Below are positions 1 to 8,423 of a DNA stretch of 64,000 bases, in pieces (position 1 is the stretch's first letter; the number at the start of each line of letters is the position of its first letter). The DNA comes from Cyanobacteria bacterium FACHB-63. Lineage in GTDB: Bacteria; Cyanobacteriota; Cyanobacteriia; Leptolyngbyales; Leptolyngbyaceae. A program made the position numbers and the translations under genes. The stretch is taken from assembly GCA_014695255.1 (NCBI GenBank), contig JACJNX010000016.1:62001-126000 (forward strand), given 5' to 3'. The notes beneath the pieces were generated by a model, which had not been told where the DNA came from, searched no databases, and was given only the letters and a program-made list of their open reading frames with translations.

Positions 1-1538
1 CCGATGGACGCAATCAGATTGAGCGTGAAGGCATCAGTTTTCAGCATCCTTGTAAGCCGCTATTGATTGCGACCTACAACCCCGAAGAAGGAACGCTGCG
101 AGAACATTTGCTCGATCGCATTGCGATTTCTTTGTCGGCGGACATGGTTTTGGGCCTAGACGATCGGGTTCAAGCGGTCGAGCAAGCCACTAACTATTCC
201 AATTCACCACAAACATTTCTAGAGCAATACAACGAAGATATTGACGCGCTGAAAACACAGATTCTCTTGGCGCGGGAATGGCTCAAAGATGTGCAGATTA
301 ACTTAGACCAAATCGAATATTTGGTGACAGAAGCAGTTCGCGGCGGGGTTCAAGGTCATCGTGCTGAATTGTTCGCGCTGCGGGTTGCGAAAGCTCATGC
401 CGCATTAGAAGGACGCACTCAGGTCAATGCAGAAGACTTGAGAAAAGCGGTGGAACTGGTGATTATTCCACGATCGACGATCGTGCAAACGCCACCCGAA
501 GAAGCGCCGCCCCCTCCGCCTCCACCACCCCCTCAAGATCAATCGGATCAAGAGCAAGATCAGCAGGAAGATCAAGAAGACCAAGACGAACAGGAAGACC
601 AACCAGAGCAAGATACGCCGAACATTCCAGAGGAATTCGTCTTTGATCCAGAAGGGGTAATTCTCGATCCAGAAGTGCTGTATTTTGCACAGATGGCAAC
701 GCGGCAAGGGAAATCGGGAAGCCGGACGATCGTGCTTTCTGAAGATCGCGGACGCTATATCAAACCAATGTTACCGAAAGGTAAAGTCCGACGAATTGCA
801 GTCGATGCAACTTTGAGAACGGCAGCACCGTATCAGAAATCGAGACGAACGAGATCTCAAGAAGTCTCAACTGGACGCAAACGGGTGTTTGTCGAGGAAA
901 GTGACATTCGGGCAAAGCGACTGGCTCGAAAAGCAGGAGCGCTGATCGTGTTTGTGGTCGATGCCTCTGGATCAATGGCGCTCAATCGGATGAATGCTGC
1001 TAAGGGTGCGGTTTTGAGCTTGCTGACTGAAGCGTATCAGAACCGAGATCAGGTGTCGCTGATTCCATTCCGGGGTGAACAAGCTGAGGTTTTATTACCA
1101 CCCACTCGATCGATTGAAGCCGCAAAACGTAGGCTCGATCGCTTACCTTGTGGGGGCGGTTCTCCGTTGGCGCATGGATTAACGCAAGCGGTTCGAGTCG
1201 GACTGAATGCAAAACAATCCGGGGATATTGGGCAAGTCGTGATTGTGGCGATTACGGACGGGCGCGGCAACATTCCTTTGGCTCGATCGCTCGGTGAAAC
1301 CATTCCTGAAGGCGAAAAACCTGACATCAAAGGCGAACTTTTGGAACTTGCCGCGAAGATTCGCGCCTTGGGAATTCAGCTTTTGGTGATCGATACAGAG
1401 AACAAATTCATCTCGACTGGATTTGCCAAAGAACTCGCGAAACAAGCGGGTGGAAAGTATCATCATTTGCCGAAAGCGACTGATGCTGCGATCGCTGGAG
1501 TTGCTCGAAACGCGATCGCCGATATGAAAACGAAGTAG
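1..1538 (+). CDS. chlD: Magnesium chelatase subunit D (ChlD), 5'-truncated by the window edge
   Basis: ChlD is the AAA+/VWA subunit of magnesium chelatase, which with ChlI and ChlH inserts Mg2+ into protoporphyrin IX at the start of chlorophyll synthesis. The frame is open from base 3, and the first codons already give the conserved AAA+ stretch [19 protein letters not shown] followed by [11 protein letters not shown], so the gene begins upstream of the window. After the AAA+ lid comes an acidic, proline-rich linker (nine prolines, then many Asp/Gln/Glu). The C-terminal VWA domain carries an intact MIDAS motif (VVDASGSM) and the TDGRGN loop. About 510 residues are visible out of a usual 670 or so. 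A hydrolase gene follows after 56 bp. Confidence 0.97.
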   Translation, partial: DGRNQIEREGISFQHPCKPLLIATYNPEEGTLREHLLDRIAISLSADMVLGLDDRVQAVEQATNYSNSPQTFLEQYNEDIDALKTQILLAREWLKDVQINLDQIEYLVTEAVRGGVQGHRAELFALRVAKAHAALEGRTQVNAEDLRKAVELVIIPRSTIVQTPPEEAPPPPPPPPPQDQSDQEQDQQEDQEDQDEQEDQPEQDTPNIPEEFVFDPEGVILDPEVLYFAQMATRQGKSGSRTIVLSEDRGRYIKPMLPKGKVRRIAVDATLRTAAPYQKSRRTRSQEVSTGRKRVFVEESDIRAKRLARKAGALIVFVVDASGSMALNRMNAAKGAVLSLLTEAYQNRDQVSLIPFRGEQAEVLLPPTRSIEAAKRRLDRLPCGGGSPLAHGLTQAVRVGLNAKQSGDIGQVVIVAITDGRGNIPLARSLGETIPEGEKPDIKGELLELAAKIRALGIQLLVIDTENKFISTGFAKELAKQAGGKYHHLPKATDAAIAGVARNAIADMKTK

Positions 1539-1594
1539 CGCAACTTTGTAAAGTTTTGTACGCTTAAAGAGTACGAATACTTCACAGCGCAATC

Positions 1595-2515
1595 ATGCTC
1601 ACGGCTCCCACAGTTTCAACCGAACACAAAATCTGGATGTGGAAGGGGTTCCAAGTTGCCTATCAAACTCAGGGCACTGAAGGAACCCCAGTCGTTTTAG
1701 TGCATGGCTTTGGGGCATCGTTCTTTCATTGGCGCAAAAACATTCCAGAATTGGCAAAAAATTGCCGCGTGTATGCGATCGATCTCATTGGCTTTGGAAA
1801 ATCCGCCAAACCGAAACCCGTTGAGCAGATTGAATACACCTTTGAAACTTGGGGCGATCAGATTGCAGATTTCTGTCGCGAAGTGGTGGGAGAGCCTGCG
1901 GTTTTGATTGGCAACTCGATCGGCTGTATTGTTGTAATGCAGGCAGCCGTAGATCATCCTGAAATTGCGCGATCGCTTGCATTGCTGAATTGCTCATTGA
2001 GATTGCTGCACGATCGACATCGCGCCACGCAACCCTGGTTTAAGCGGATCGGTGCGCCCATTCTGCAAAAAGTTCTGAAAAATCAAGCGTTCGGGCAATG
2101 GTTCTTCAGCCAAATTGCCAAGCCGAAAGCGGTGAGAAATATTTTGCTCAAGGCATACGTCCGACCCGAAGCCGTTACTGATGAACTGGTCGAATTGTTG
2201 CTGGGAGCCGCAAGCGATCAAGGAGCCGCCGCCGTTTTCATTGCGTTTACCGGCTATTCTTCAGGTCCGTTACCCGAAGATTTGTTTCCAAAATTGCCTT
2301 GTCCAGCGATCGTTCTCTGGGGCGAAAACGATCCGTGGGAACCGATCGCGCTCGGTCGCAAATTTGCCGAATATCCTCAAGTAAAAGAATTCATTCCGCT
2401 GCCGCAAGTGGGTCACTGTCCGCAGGATGAAGCCCCGGAATTAGTGAATCCTATTCTGCAAAGGTGGATTGAGCAAACGGCTCATGATTTCCAAACTTTG
2501 GAGCCGTCACTGTAA
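1595..2515 (+). CDS. Alpha/beta-fold hydrolase downstream of chlD
   Basis: This is a 306-residue alpha/beta hydrolase of the haloperoxidase/epoxide-hydrolase-like class. An oxyanion-hole motif HGFGAS is at residues 37-42, the nucleophile elbow GNSIG places Ser108, and Asp246 (WGENDPWEP) and His274 (QVGHCPQ) complete the triad. There is no signal peptide, so it should be cytosolic or membrane-associated. The substrate cannot be read from sequence. Its position right behind chlD resembles that of bchO, an alpha/beta hydrolase behind bchD in purple bacteria, and pheophytinase-like enzymes share this fold, so a chlorophyll-related role is possible. That is inference from position only. The 3' end overlaps the convergent transporter gene by 65 bp. 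Confidence 0.85.
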   Translation: MLTAPTVSTEHKIWMWKGFQVAYQTQGTEGTPVVLVHGFGASFFHWRKNIPELAKNCRVYAIDLIGFGKSAKPKPVEQIEYTFETWGDQIADFCREVVGEPAVLIGNSIGCIVVMQAAVDHPEIARSLALLNCSLRLLHDRHRATQPWFKRIGAPILQKVLKNQAFGQWFFSQIAKPKAVRNILLKAYVRPEAVTDELVELLLGAASDQGAAAVFIAFTGYSSGPLPEDLFPKLPCPAIVLWGENDPWEPIALGRKFAEYPQVKEFIPLPQVGHCPQDEAPELVNPILQRWIEQTAHDFQTLEPSL

Positions 2516-3434
2516 GATAAATTCCACCTAAAACCACGACAAACGCGATCGCGCTTCCGATCGCAATCGTTTGCCCGAATAACACCAACGCTAATCCGGC
2601 TGCAATAATCGGAACCGCTAAGAGTGCAACCGATACCAGTCCGGCTGAAAACTTTTTCAGACTGTACGTTAACAATCCATGCCCTGCAACCTGCGTAATC
2701 AATGCGGCAGCAATTACCGCTGCACCACTTTGCCAAGACGGTGGAAGGATTGCTGAACCACTCAGTAATATTGCGGGAAAAATTAAAACGGAAGCGATCG
2801 CCGCTTCAATCATTGCGACCGTCGGGGTTGTTAGTCGCGTCCGCAGTTGTTCGACGATTAGCATTTCGATCGCAATCAACACTGCCGCAAGTAAAGCTGC
2901 CGCATCTCCCCAGATTGTGGCATTCGATAAGCTAAAATCTCCGGCTCCGATCGCAACTGCACCCGATAATGCAACGACTAAACCAATCCAAAACTGTGAA
3001 CTAAATTGCTGCTTCAGAAACAACCACGCCCCCAATGTTGTGAAGATGGGCATCATGTGGGTAAGCAATGTTGCTGTTGCCACCTGAGTATGCGCCAGTG
3101 CCCAAGCTAGTGACACGATAAACCCTGCAAAACTAGCACCCGCAGCAATTAGTAACCCAATCTCGCGCCCACGAATTTGATCAGATTCTGGCTCTTTTTT
3201 CGGGGCAACAACTCGAATACTATTCCAACTTGCAAATACGATCGCCGCGATCGCCACTCGATAAAATGCCACTTGATTCGCGCTCATGTCTTGCCGAGCG
3301 ATCGTCATGAAAATCGAACCACTGGCAAGCGCGAACAAAGCAAAACAGAGCGTGAGAACAGAAAGAATCGATTGTAGGGTGAAAGCTTGAAACCGAGCAG
3401 GGCGCTGAATCAAATCGGTCTGAGGTTGGGTCAT
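2451..3434 (-). CDS. EamA/DMT-family transporter
   Basis: This is a 327-residue membrane protein with about ten hydrophobic segments in two similar halves, the arrangement of the drug/metabolite transporter (EamA) superfamily. Typical features are the early TM pair followed by SANQVAFYRVAIAAIVFASW and, in each half, a Gly/Ala-rich repeat ending in a helix such as ALSGAVAIGAG. These proteins export small metabolites or amino acids at the inner membrane, and the substrate here is unknown. The gene is monocistronic, convergent with the alpha/beta hydrolase, and overlaps its last 65 bp. A GC-rich hairpin lies just upstream of the start, in the probable leader. Confidence 0.88.
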   Translation of the reverse strand: MTQPQTDLIQRPARFQAFTLQSILSVLTLCFALFALASGSIFMTIARQDMSANQVAFYRVAIAAIVFASWNSIRVVAPKKEPESDQIRGREIGLLIAAGASFAGFIVSLAWALAHTQVATATLLTHMMPIFTTLGAWLFLKQQFSSQFWIGLVVALSGAVAIGAGDFSLSNATIWGDAAALLAAVLIAIEMLIVEQLRTRLTTPTVAMIEAAIASVLIFPAILLSGSAILPPSWQSGAAVIAAALITQVAGHGLLTYSLKKFSAGLVSVALLAVPIIAAGLALVLFGQTIAIGSAIAFVVVLGGIYLTVTAPKFGNHEPFAQSTFAE

Positions 3435-3457
3435 AAGGTCGAGAATTTCAGGATGAC

Positions 3458-3485
3458 GAGGCGATCAACCTGCGTTGATCGCCTC
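3458..3485. repeat. Perfect 12-bp inverted repeat upstream of the EamA gene
   Basis: GAGGCGATCAAC and GTTGATCGCCTC form a perfect 12-bp stem with a CTGC loop, 24 bp before the transporter start on the minus strand. No T-tract follows on either side, so it does not look like an intrinsic terminator. It could be an operator or a leader hairpin. It includes a HIP1-like GCGATC core. Confidence 0.6.
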
Positions 3486-3651
3486 TCTCAAAGTATATTC
3501 TTTAAGTTTCTTAACGCTTAGATCCTAAATTGTGTCTAGTCAAAATCTGCGGCGAAATTTCAACGAATCAAAATCGTTAAGATGACGGAACCACCAGAAC
3601 ACTTAGTAATCTTGTACTAAATTGCGATCGAAATAACTCGGAGGATTACGG

Positions 3652-3756
3652 ATGCGACCTTCAAGAGCCTATCCCCTAATCAGGGTATCTACCATCGGGG
3701 ATATACCCACGCTTTATGTCTATCATAAAGTAGATTCTGATTTAACACAGGCTTGA
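3652..3756 (+). CDS. 34-codon upstream ORF ahead of the MASE1 hybrid kinase
   Basis: This small ORF starts at ATG 3652 behind an exact Shine-Dalgarno GGAGG at 3640-3644 (7-nt spacing) and ends at TGA 3754-3756. The kinase ATG follows 7 bp later. The peptide begins MRPSRAYPLIRVSTIGDIP and continues through LYVYHKVDSDLTQA; it has no membrane segment or signal peptide. I do not recognise a family. The strong ribosome site, which the kinase gene itself lacks, and the tight spacing suggest a translated leader peptide or small partner protein with translational coupling to the kinase. Conservation is untested. Confidence 0.5.
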   Translation: MRPSRAYPLIRVSTIGDIPTLYVYHKVDSDLTQA

Positions 3757-3763
3757 GTCTGAC

Positions 3764-6082
3764 ATGAACGATGCTCCTGGCACACGAGATCGCAATCGTG
3801 GCTTCAAGCAAAATTGGCTACCATTGCTGCTCGGTGCGGGTGTTCTTGTATTCGCACACTACGCTGCACTGCTGTTTCGGATACATCCAGCGGTATCGCT
3901 CTGGTTTCCACCGTCAGGAGTCGCGATTACGTTAGCGATTTGGTTTGGACCCGCCGCCGCGATCGTTGCTGGACTCGTCTCTACCATTCTCGCGCCCCTT
4001 TGGGGCAGTAGCGGCTGGATGCAGTGGGTGGGTATGACCGATGCGGTTGAACCCTTCGTCGCCTGGTTGTTTTACCGTCAGTTTTGGCAGCGATCGCTGT
4101 TTCTGGGGCGGCTCAAGGATGTCAGCGCCTTTATTTTGAGTGCGCCTGTGTTTGCTTGTGCAAGTTCTGCGGTTGTAGGGAGCCTATCTCTAGCTTTGAC
4201 TGGCAAAATGTCTTGGCAAACCGTTGCGAACACAATCCCACACTGGTGGCTGGGAAACGCGATCGCAACGATGGTGCTTGTCCCGATCGCGCTTCTGACG
4301 CTGACTCCAACTCTACAGCTCTGGCAATGGGTGCCAGAAGATCCGCTCGCTCCGTCTCCCCGATGCCAAGATTCACCCCGACTGAGAGCAGAGAAGATTG
4401 TGATTGTCGGTCTGTGCTTTGCGATCGCGTTGTTGAGCGTTTCCCAAACCAGCCAAACAGGATTTGCGTTTCAGCAATTTTCTTTTCTGAACTTTGTGCC
4501 GATTCTTTGGGCAGCACTGCGATTTGGAGCCGTTGGCGGTGCAAGTACAGCGAGTCTATGCGTGGTCTTTGCACTCCTGAGCTATGTGCTGAAATATCCT
4601 CATGTGCTGAGTTTACCTGAATTTCCGATCAGTGCAGACGTGCTGACGGTGCATAAGCTCAGTTTGCTGATTCAATGTGTGATTGGATTGTTTATGGGAA
4701 CCGCGATCACTCAACAGACTCAAGCGCAGGTTAAGCTTGCCATCTCTCAAGTCCAACTTGCAGAATACGAAGCTCGATCGCGCTTGAACAAAATTCTAGA
4801 ACAAACCAATCATGCCTTAGCAAAGACGAATGCTCAATTAGAGCGAACGAATCTAGAAAAAGATGAGCTGCTAGTGCAAGAGCAAGCAACTCGATCGCAA
4901 GCTGAGACAGCCAACCGCATCAAAGATGAATTTCTTGCTGTCGTTTCGCACGAACTGAGAACGCCGCTGAATCCCATTTTAGGCTGGGCGAAATTATTGC
5001 AGAGCGGTAAGCTCGATGCCAGCACCACGCAAAAAGCGATCGAAACCATCGATCGCAACGCTAGATTGCAATCGCAACTGATCGAAGATTTGCTCGATGT
5101 GTCCCGGATTCTGCGTGACAAGCTGGTGCTGCGACAGATTGAACTAGAGATTGGGTTAGTGGTGCGATCGGCGATCGGAACGGTTAGACTATCCGCAGAA
5201 GCAAAAGGCATTTCGATCGCGTTTTCGCCTCCAAGCTTGGAGTCTAGGCTGTTAGTCCACGGCGATCCGAATCGATTGCAGCAGGTGGTTGTTAATTTGC
5301 TGACGAATGCGGTTAAATTCACCCCACAAAACGGACGAGTCACGATCGCACTTGAATATCCTCCGAACGAGACACCCAGTTTTGTGCAAATCAGCGTCAG
5401 TGATACTGGAAAAGGGATTCATCCAGACTTTTTGCCGCACGTATTTGAGCGGTTTTGGCAGGAGGATAGCGGCACAACTCGGAATTTTGGTGGGTTGGGG
5501 TTGGGTTTAGCGATCGTGCGGCACTTGGTCGAACTGCATCAGGGCAAGGTTGAAGCAAGAAGTGAAGGAGTGGATCGCGGTGCGACCTTTATCGTGAAGC
5601 TTCCTGTATTGAATCCTAGTGCTAAATTGATGCCTGAAGTGATTTCCCTGACTCCACGGGTTACTGGATATCTCAGCGGCTACAAAGTTCTAATTGTTGA
5701 AGATGAAGCAGATGCGAGAGAGTTGCTGCGATTTATTTTGGAAGATGAGCAAGCGATCGTTTCGCTCTCGGACTCGGCTCAAGACGCGATCGCTAAATTC
5801 TCGTCATTCGCGCCCGATTTGATTCTCAGCGATATCAGTATGCCGGGAATGGATGGGTACGATTTTATCCAGCATATTCGTGCTGTTGAGTCTTGCCGCA
5901 TCCCGGCGATCGCGCTGACGGCAAATGCGAGAGAAGAAGATCGACTAAGCGCGATCGCCGCAGGATTTGATGCTCACATTGCCAAGCCGATCGTGCTGGA
6001 AGTTCTATTAACTGAAATCAAAAATCTGCTGCAATTAGCGTGTCCGGTTCCGTCGGCTCAAAACCACGAGTCTGCCCCATGA
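3764..6082 (+). CDS. MASE1-domain hybrid sensor histidine kinase
   Basis: This is a 772-residue membrane-bound hybrid kinase. Residues ~15-315 hold about eight transmembrane helices with the MASE1 pattern (SLWFPPSGVA; later HWWLGNAIATMVLVP). A coiled coil (~320-385) leads to HisKA with SHELRTPLNPILGW and phospho-accepting His396. HATPase_c follows with its N box NLLTNAVKFTP and G boxes SDTGKGI and GGLGLGLAIV. A C-terminal receiver domain (~640-760) has acidic residues VEDEAD and phospho-acceptor Asp690 in SDISMPGMDG. No output effector is attached, so it should phosphorylate itself and a separate regulator. The signal sensed by MASE1 is unknown. A small ORF with a strong ribosome site lies immediately upstream. 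Confidence 0.93.
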   Translation: MNDAPGTRDRNRGFKQNWLPLLLGAGVLVFAHYAALLFRIHPAVSLWFPPSGVAITLAIWFGPAAAIVAGLVSTILAPLWGSSGWMQWVGMTDAVEPFVAWLFYRQFWQRSLFLGRLKDVSAFILSAPVFACASSAVVGSLSLALTGKMSWQTVANTIPHWWLGNAIATMVLVPIALLTLTPTLQLWQWVPEDPLAPSPRCQDSPRLRAEKIVIVGLCFAIALLSVSQTSQTGFAFQQFSFLNFVPILWAALRFGAVGGASTASLCVVFALLSYVLKYPHVLSLPEFPISADVLTVHKLSLLIQCVIGLFMGTAITQQTQAQVKLAISQVQLAEYEARSRLNKILEQTNHALAKTNAQLERTNLEKDELLVQEQATRSQAETANRIKDEFLAVVSHELRTPLNPILGWAKLLQSGKLDASTTQKAIETIDRNARLQSQLIEDLLDVSRILRDKLVLRQIELEIGLVVRSAIGTVRLSAEAKGISIAFSPPSLESRLLVHGDPNRLQQVVVNLLTNAVKFTPQNGRVTIALEYPPNETPSFVQISVSDTGKGIHPDFLPHVFERFWQEDSGTTRNFGGLGLGLAIVRHLVELHQGKVEARSEGVDRGATFIVKLPVLNPSAKLMPEVISLTPRVTGYLSGYKVLIVEDEADARELLRFILEDEQAIVSLSDSAQDAIAKFSSFAPDLILSDISMPGMDGYDFIQHIRAVESCRIPAIALTANAREEDRLSAIAAGFDAHIAKPIVLEVLLTEIKNLLQLACPVPSAQNHESAP

Positions 6083-6165
6083 TCGTGATCCCTGCGGTAG
6101 AGATGGCGCTGATTCGCAATCGCTATTGTAATGAATAAATGAGTAAATGTTGGACTAAGGCAGAA

Positions 6166-7050
6166 ATGAGCAGCGTAAAACCCGTGATCATTGTTCATGG
6201 CGGGGCGAAAACGATTTCAGAGGACAAAGTGGCAGCGAATCAAGCAGGCTGTCGATCGGCAGTCGAAGCAGGCTGGGCGGTACTTAGGCAAGGTGGAAGC
6301 GCAGCAGAAGCTGTCGAAGCCGCAATTCGAGTGCTGGAGTTGGATCAGACCTTTAATGCGGGTTTCGGTTCGACGCTCAACCGCGAGGGTGAAGTCGAGG
6401 TCGATGCTGCAATTATGAACGGGGCAACGTTAGCTTGGGGAGCTGTGGCTGCGGTTCAGGGAGTACGTCATCCGATCGCGGCAGCGCGAAAACTGATGGA
6501 AGAGCGCCCCTGTTTGCTGGTGGCTCGCAGTGGAGAACGGTTTGCCCACGAACAGGGCTTAGAGACTTGTACCAAAGAAGCGCTGGTGAGCGAAGAACAG
6601 TATCACGAGTGGAAAGAAGAAGCAGAAGTGCTCGATCGTCCCAATACTGTGGGATGTGTGGCGTTGGATGTGAATGGCAACCTAGCAGCGGGTACGTCTA
6701 CAGGTGGAACAACCGGACAGCCTCAAGGTCGGGTGGGCGATTCGGCGCTTGTTGGTTCTGGGCTGTATGCCGATAATCAGGTCGGTGCTTGCTCAACCAC
6801 AGGCGATGGTGAATCGATTATTCCAGTTGTGTTAGCAAAGACTGCGATCGATGCGCTCAGACACCAGCATCCAGATGAGGCAGCCCAACTTGCGATCGAG
6901 ACCTTAGTTAGCCGTGTAGAAGGTGAAGCGGGATGTATTTTGCTTGATCCTCAAGGGCGGATCGGTTGGGCGCACAATTCTCAAGATATGGCAGTTGCTT
7001 ATATGAATGAGGATTTAGAGCAACCTGCTACTTTTACCCGCAAAAAATAA
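6166..7050 (+). CDS. Isoaspartyl peptidase / plant-type L-asparaginase
   Basis: This is an N-terminal nucleophile hydrolase that cleaves isoaspartyl dipeptides, and in cyanobacteria the beta-Asp-Arg released from cyanophycin; it may also hydrolyse asparagine. The precursor self-cleaves before a Thr: here DRPNTVGCVALD gives the nucleophile Thr, at residue 161 from this start. The glycine-rich substrate loops GTSTGGTTGQ and GDSALVGSGLY are present. The ATG at 6166 is preferred over an in-frame ATG at 6139 because it has AAGG nearby and the family begins with the beta-strand PVIIVHGGA. The ATP-grasp gene follows after 19 bp, probably in one transcript. Confidence 0.9.
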   Translation: MSSVKPVIIVHGGAKTISEDKVAANQAGCRSAVEAGWAVLRQGGSAAEAVEAAIRVLELDQTFNAGFGSTLNREGEVEVDAAIMNGATLAWGAVAAVQGVRHPIAAARKLMEERPCLLVARSGERFAHEQGLETCTKEALVSEEQYHEWKEEAEVLDRPNTVGCVALDVNGNLAAGTSTGGTTGQPQGRVGDSALVGSGLYADNQVGACSTTGDGESIIPVVLAKTAIDALRHQHPDEAAQLAIETLVSRVEGEAGCILLDPQGRIGWAHNSQDMAVAYMNEDLEQPATFTRKK

Positions 7051-7069
7051 CCTCCGACTCCGGTTCACT

Positions 7070-8341
7070 ATGTCTTTTCAGCACACACTTCAATTTTTTC
7101 AAGGGAATTCGTTGTCTGATTTGTTTGCTCAAGACATTCAGCGCGATCGGGATGCGTTGATTTTGAACTATCCTGCCACCGCAAGCTGGGCGGCATATCC
7201 AAACACGCGAAAGTATTTTTTGCAGGATGGCAGCAGTGAAGCGACCAAAACTTCGTTTGATAAGATTTGCCAAAAAGAACCTTGGAAAAATTTAGCTGTG
7301 TTGGGCGACGGGTTGCCCGGTGTGATGATTGTTCCGCCACCGCCTTTATTGATGCAATACTGGCGTGATCAGTTTGGCTTTCAATATAGTCAGATCGAAC
7401 GATTGGATTGTTCCACCTATCTGGATGATCTCAGCGAGAGTGGACAGATCGATCGTGTGATTACTCTGTTTCCGTTCGATCGATTGCTTCCCGAAAAACA
7501 CGCAATTGATCCAGACATACACTATCATCTGCTGAGTAAAGTAACTCTTTCTAAGCTAGGAGTGCCCTGTCCGAACTATCAAACCTATCAGCTTAAGCAA
7601 ACTCGTCTTGACGAGATCCAGCTTCCAGAGCAGTTTCCTTACCTAATCAAAACCTCGCATGGTCTTTCTGGTGAGGGAACTTATATCATTCGTAGCCTTA
7701 GTGATTTGCACTATTGCCTGGAGGAACTAAAGAAGTATCTAAGAATTCATTTATTAGAAACAATTATTGTTTCAGAGTTTGTTCAACACGAAGTTCAAAA
7801 CTACTGCATTCAGTTCTATGTGAATCAACAAGGTGAGATTACGTTAATCGGTGTGACTCAGCAGCTTACGACTTCTACAGGGGACTATCTTGGAGGCTTG
7901 ATTAACTATACTGACGATTTGAGCCAGTTCTATGAATTAATTGTCAATGTCGCGCAGTATGCTCACCAACAAGGCTATTTTGGCGTGATTGGTGTAGATG
8001 TGTTGGAAGACCGAGACGGACAACTGTATGCGATCGATGCCAACTTTCGCATCAACGGCTCTACCCCGCTCTGTCTCCAGCGTCACGAATTGTTAAAGCT
8101 CGATAAAACGATCGCTAAATACTCTAGCGATTACCGGATGGAAGGCACATTAGATTCTATCTTGACAAGCTTAAAACAAGAGTTAGAGCAAAAAGACTTT
8201 CTAGTCTTATCAGCCCTAGAAAAAGTGAAATATGGCAAAATCTACACCGAAATTTATGGCATTGTCACCGGAACCACAATAGAAGAAATGCAGCAAATTG
8301 AGCGGCATTTGCACAACAAAGGATTGCAGCGCTCAAGTTAA
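7070..8341 (+). CDS. ATP-grasp ligase of unknown substrate
   Basis: This is a 423-residue protein with a central ATP-grasp domain. The ATP-binding lysine strand is FPYLIKTSHGLSGEGTYII, with a glycine-rich flexible loop, and the metal-binding end is GVIGVDVLEDRDGQLYAIDANFRINGS, where the Asp/Asn residues coordinate Mg2+. The ~160 residues before it look like a pre-ATP-grasp domain (VLGDGLPGVMIVPPPPLL). Such enzymes join a carboxylate to an amine through an acyl phosphate, often making peptide bonds. I do not recognise a named subfamily. The tight linkage to an isoaspartyl peptidase suggests a shared amino-acid or dipeptide pathway, which is inference. Confidence 0.8.
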   Translation: MSFQHTLQFFQGNSLSDLFAQDIQRDRDALILNYPATASWAAYPNTRKYFLQDGSSEATKTSFDKICQKEPWKNLAVLGDGLPGVMIVPPPPLLMQYWRDQFGFQYSQIERLDCSTYLDDLSESGQIDRVITLFPFDRLLPEKHAIDPDIHYHLLSKVTLSKLGVPCPNYQTYQLKQTRLDEIQLPEQFPYLIKTSHGLSGEGTYIIRSLSDLHYCLEELKKYLRIHLLETIIVSEFVQHEVQNYCIQFYVNQQGEITLIGVTQQLTTSTGDYLGGLINYTDDLSQFYELIVNVAQYAHQQGYFGVIGVDVLEDRDGQLYAIDANFRINGSTPLCLQRHELLKLDKTIAKYSSDYRMEGTLDSILTSLKQELEQKDFLVLSALEKVKYGKIYTEIYGIVTGTTIEEMQQIERHLHNKGLQRSS

Positions 8342-8423
8342 AAACGTGCTTCCTAGAGTAGAGGAAGGGTCGTTTTGGGGTGAGTATTGTAGCGACTGTA
8401 AGCCTTTCATAAGAGAGGAAGTT

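Noticed and set aside
4834-5343. Antisense ORF inside the MASE1 kinase
   Set aside because: It is a shadow of the HisKA/HATPase coding sequence with no ribosome site or known domain.
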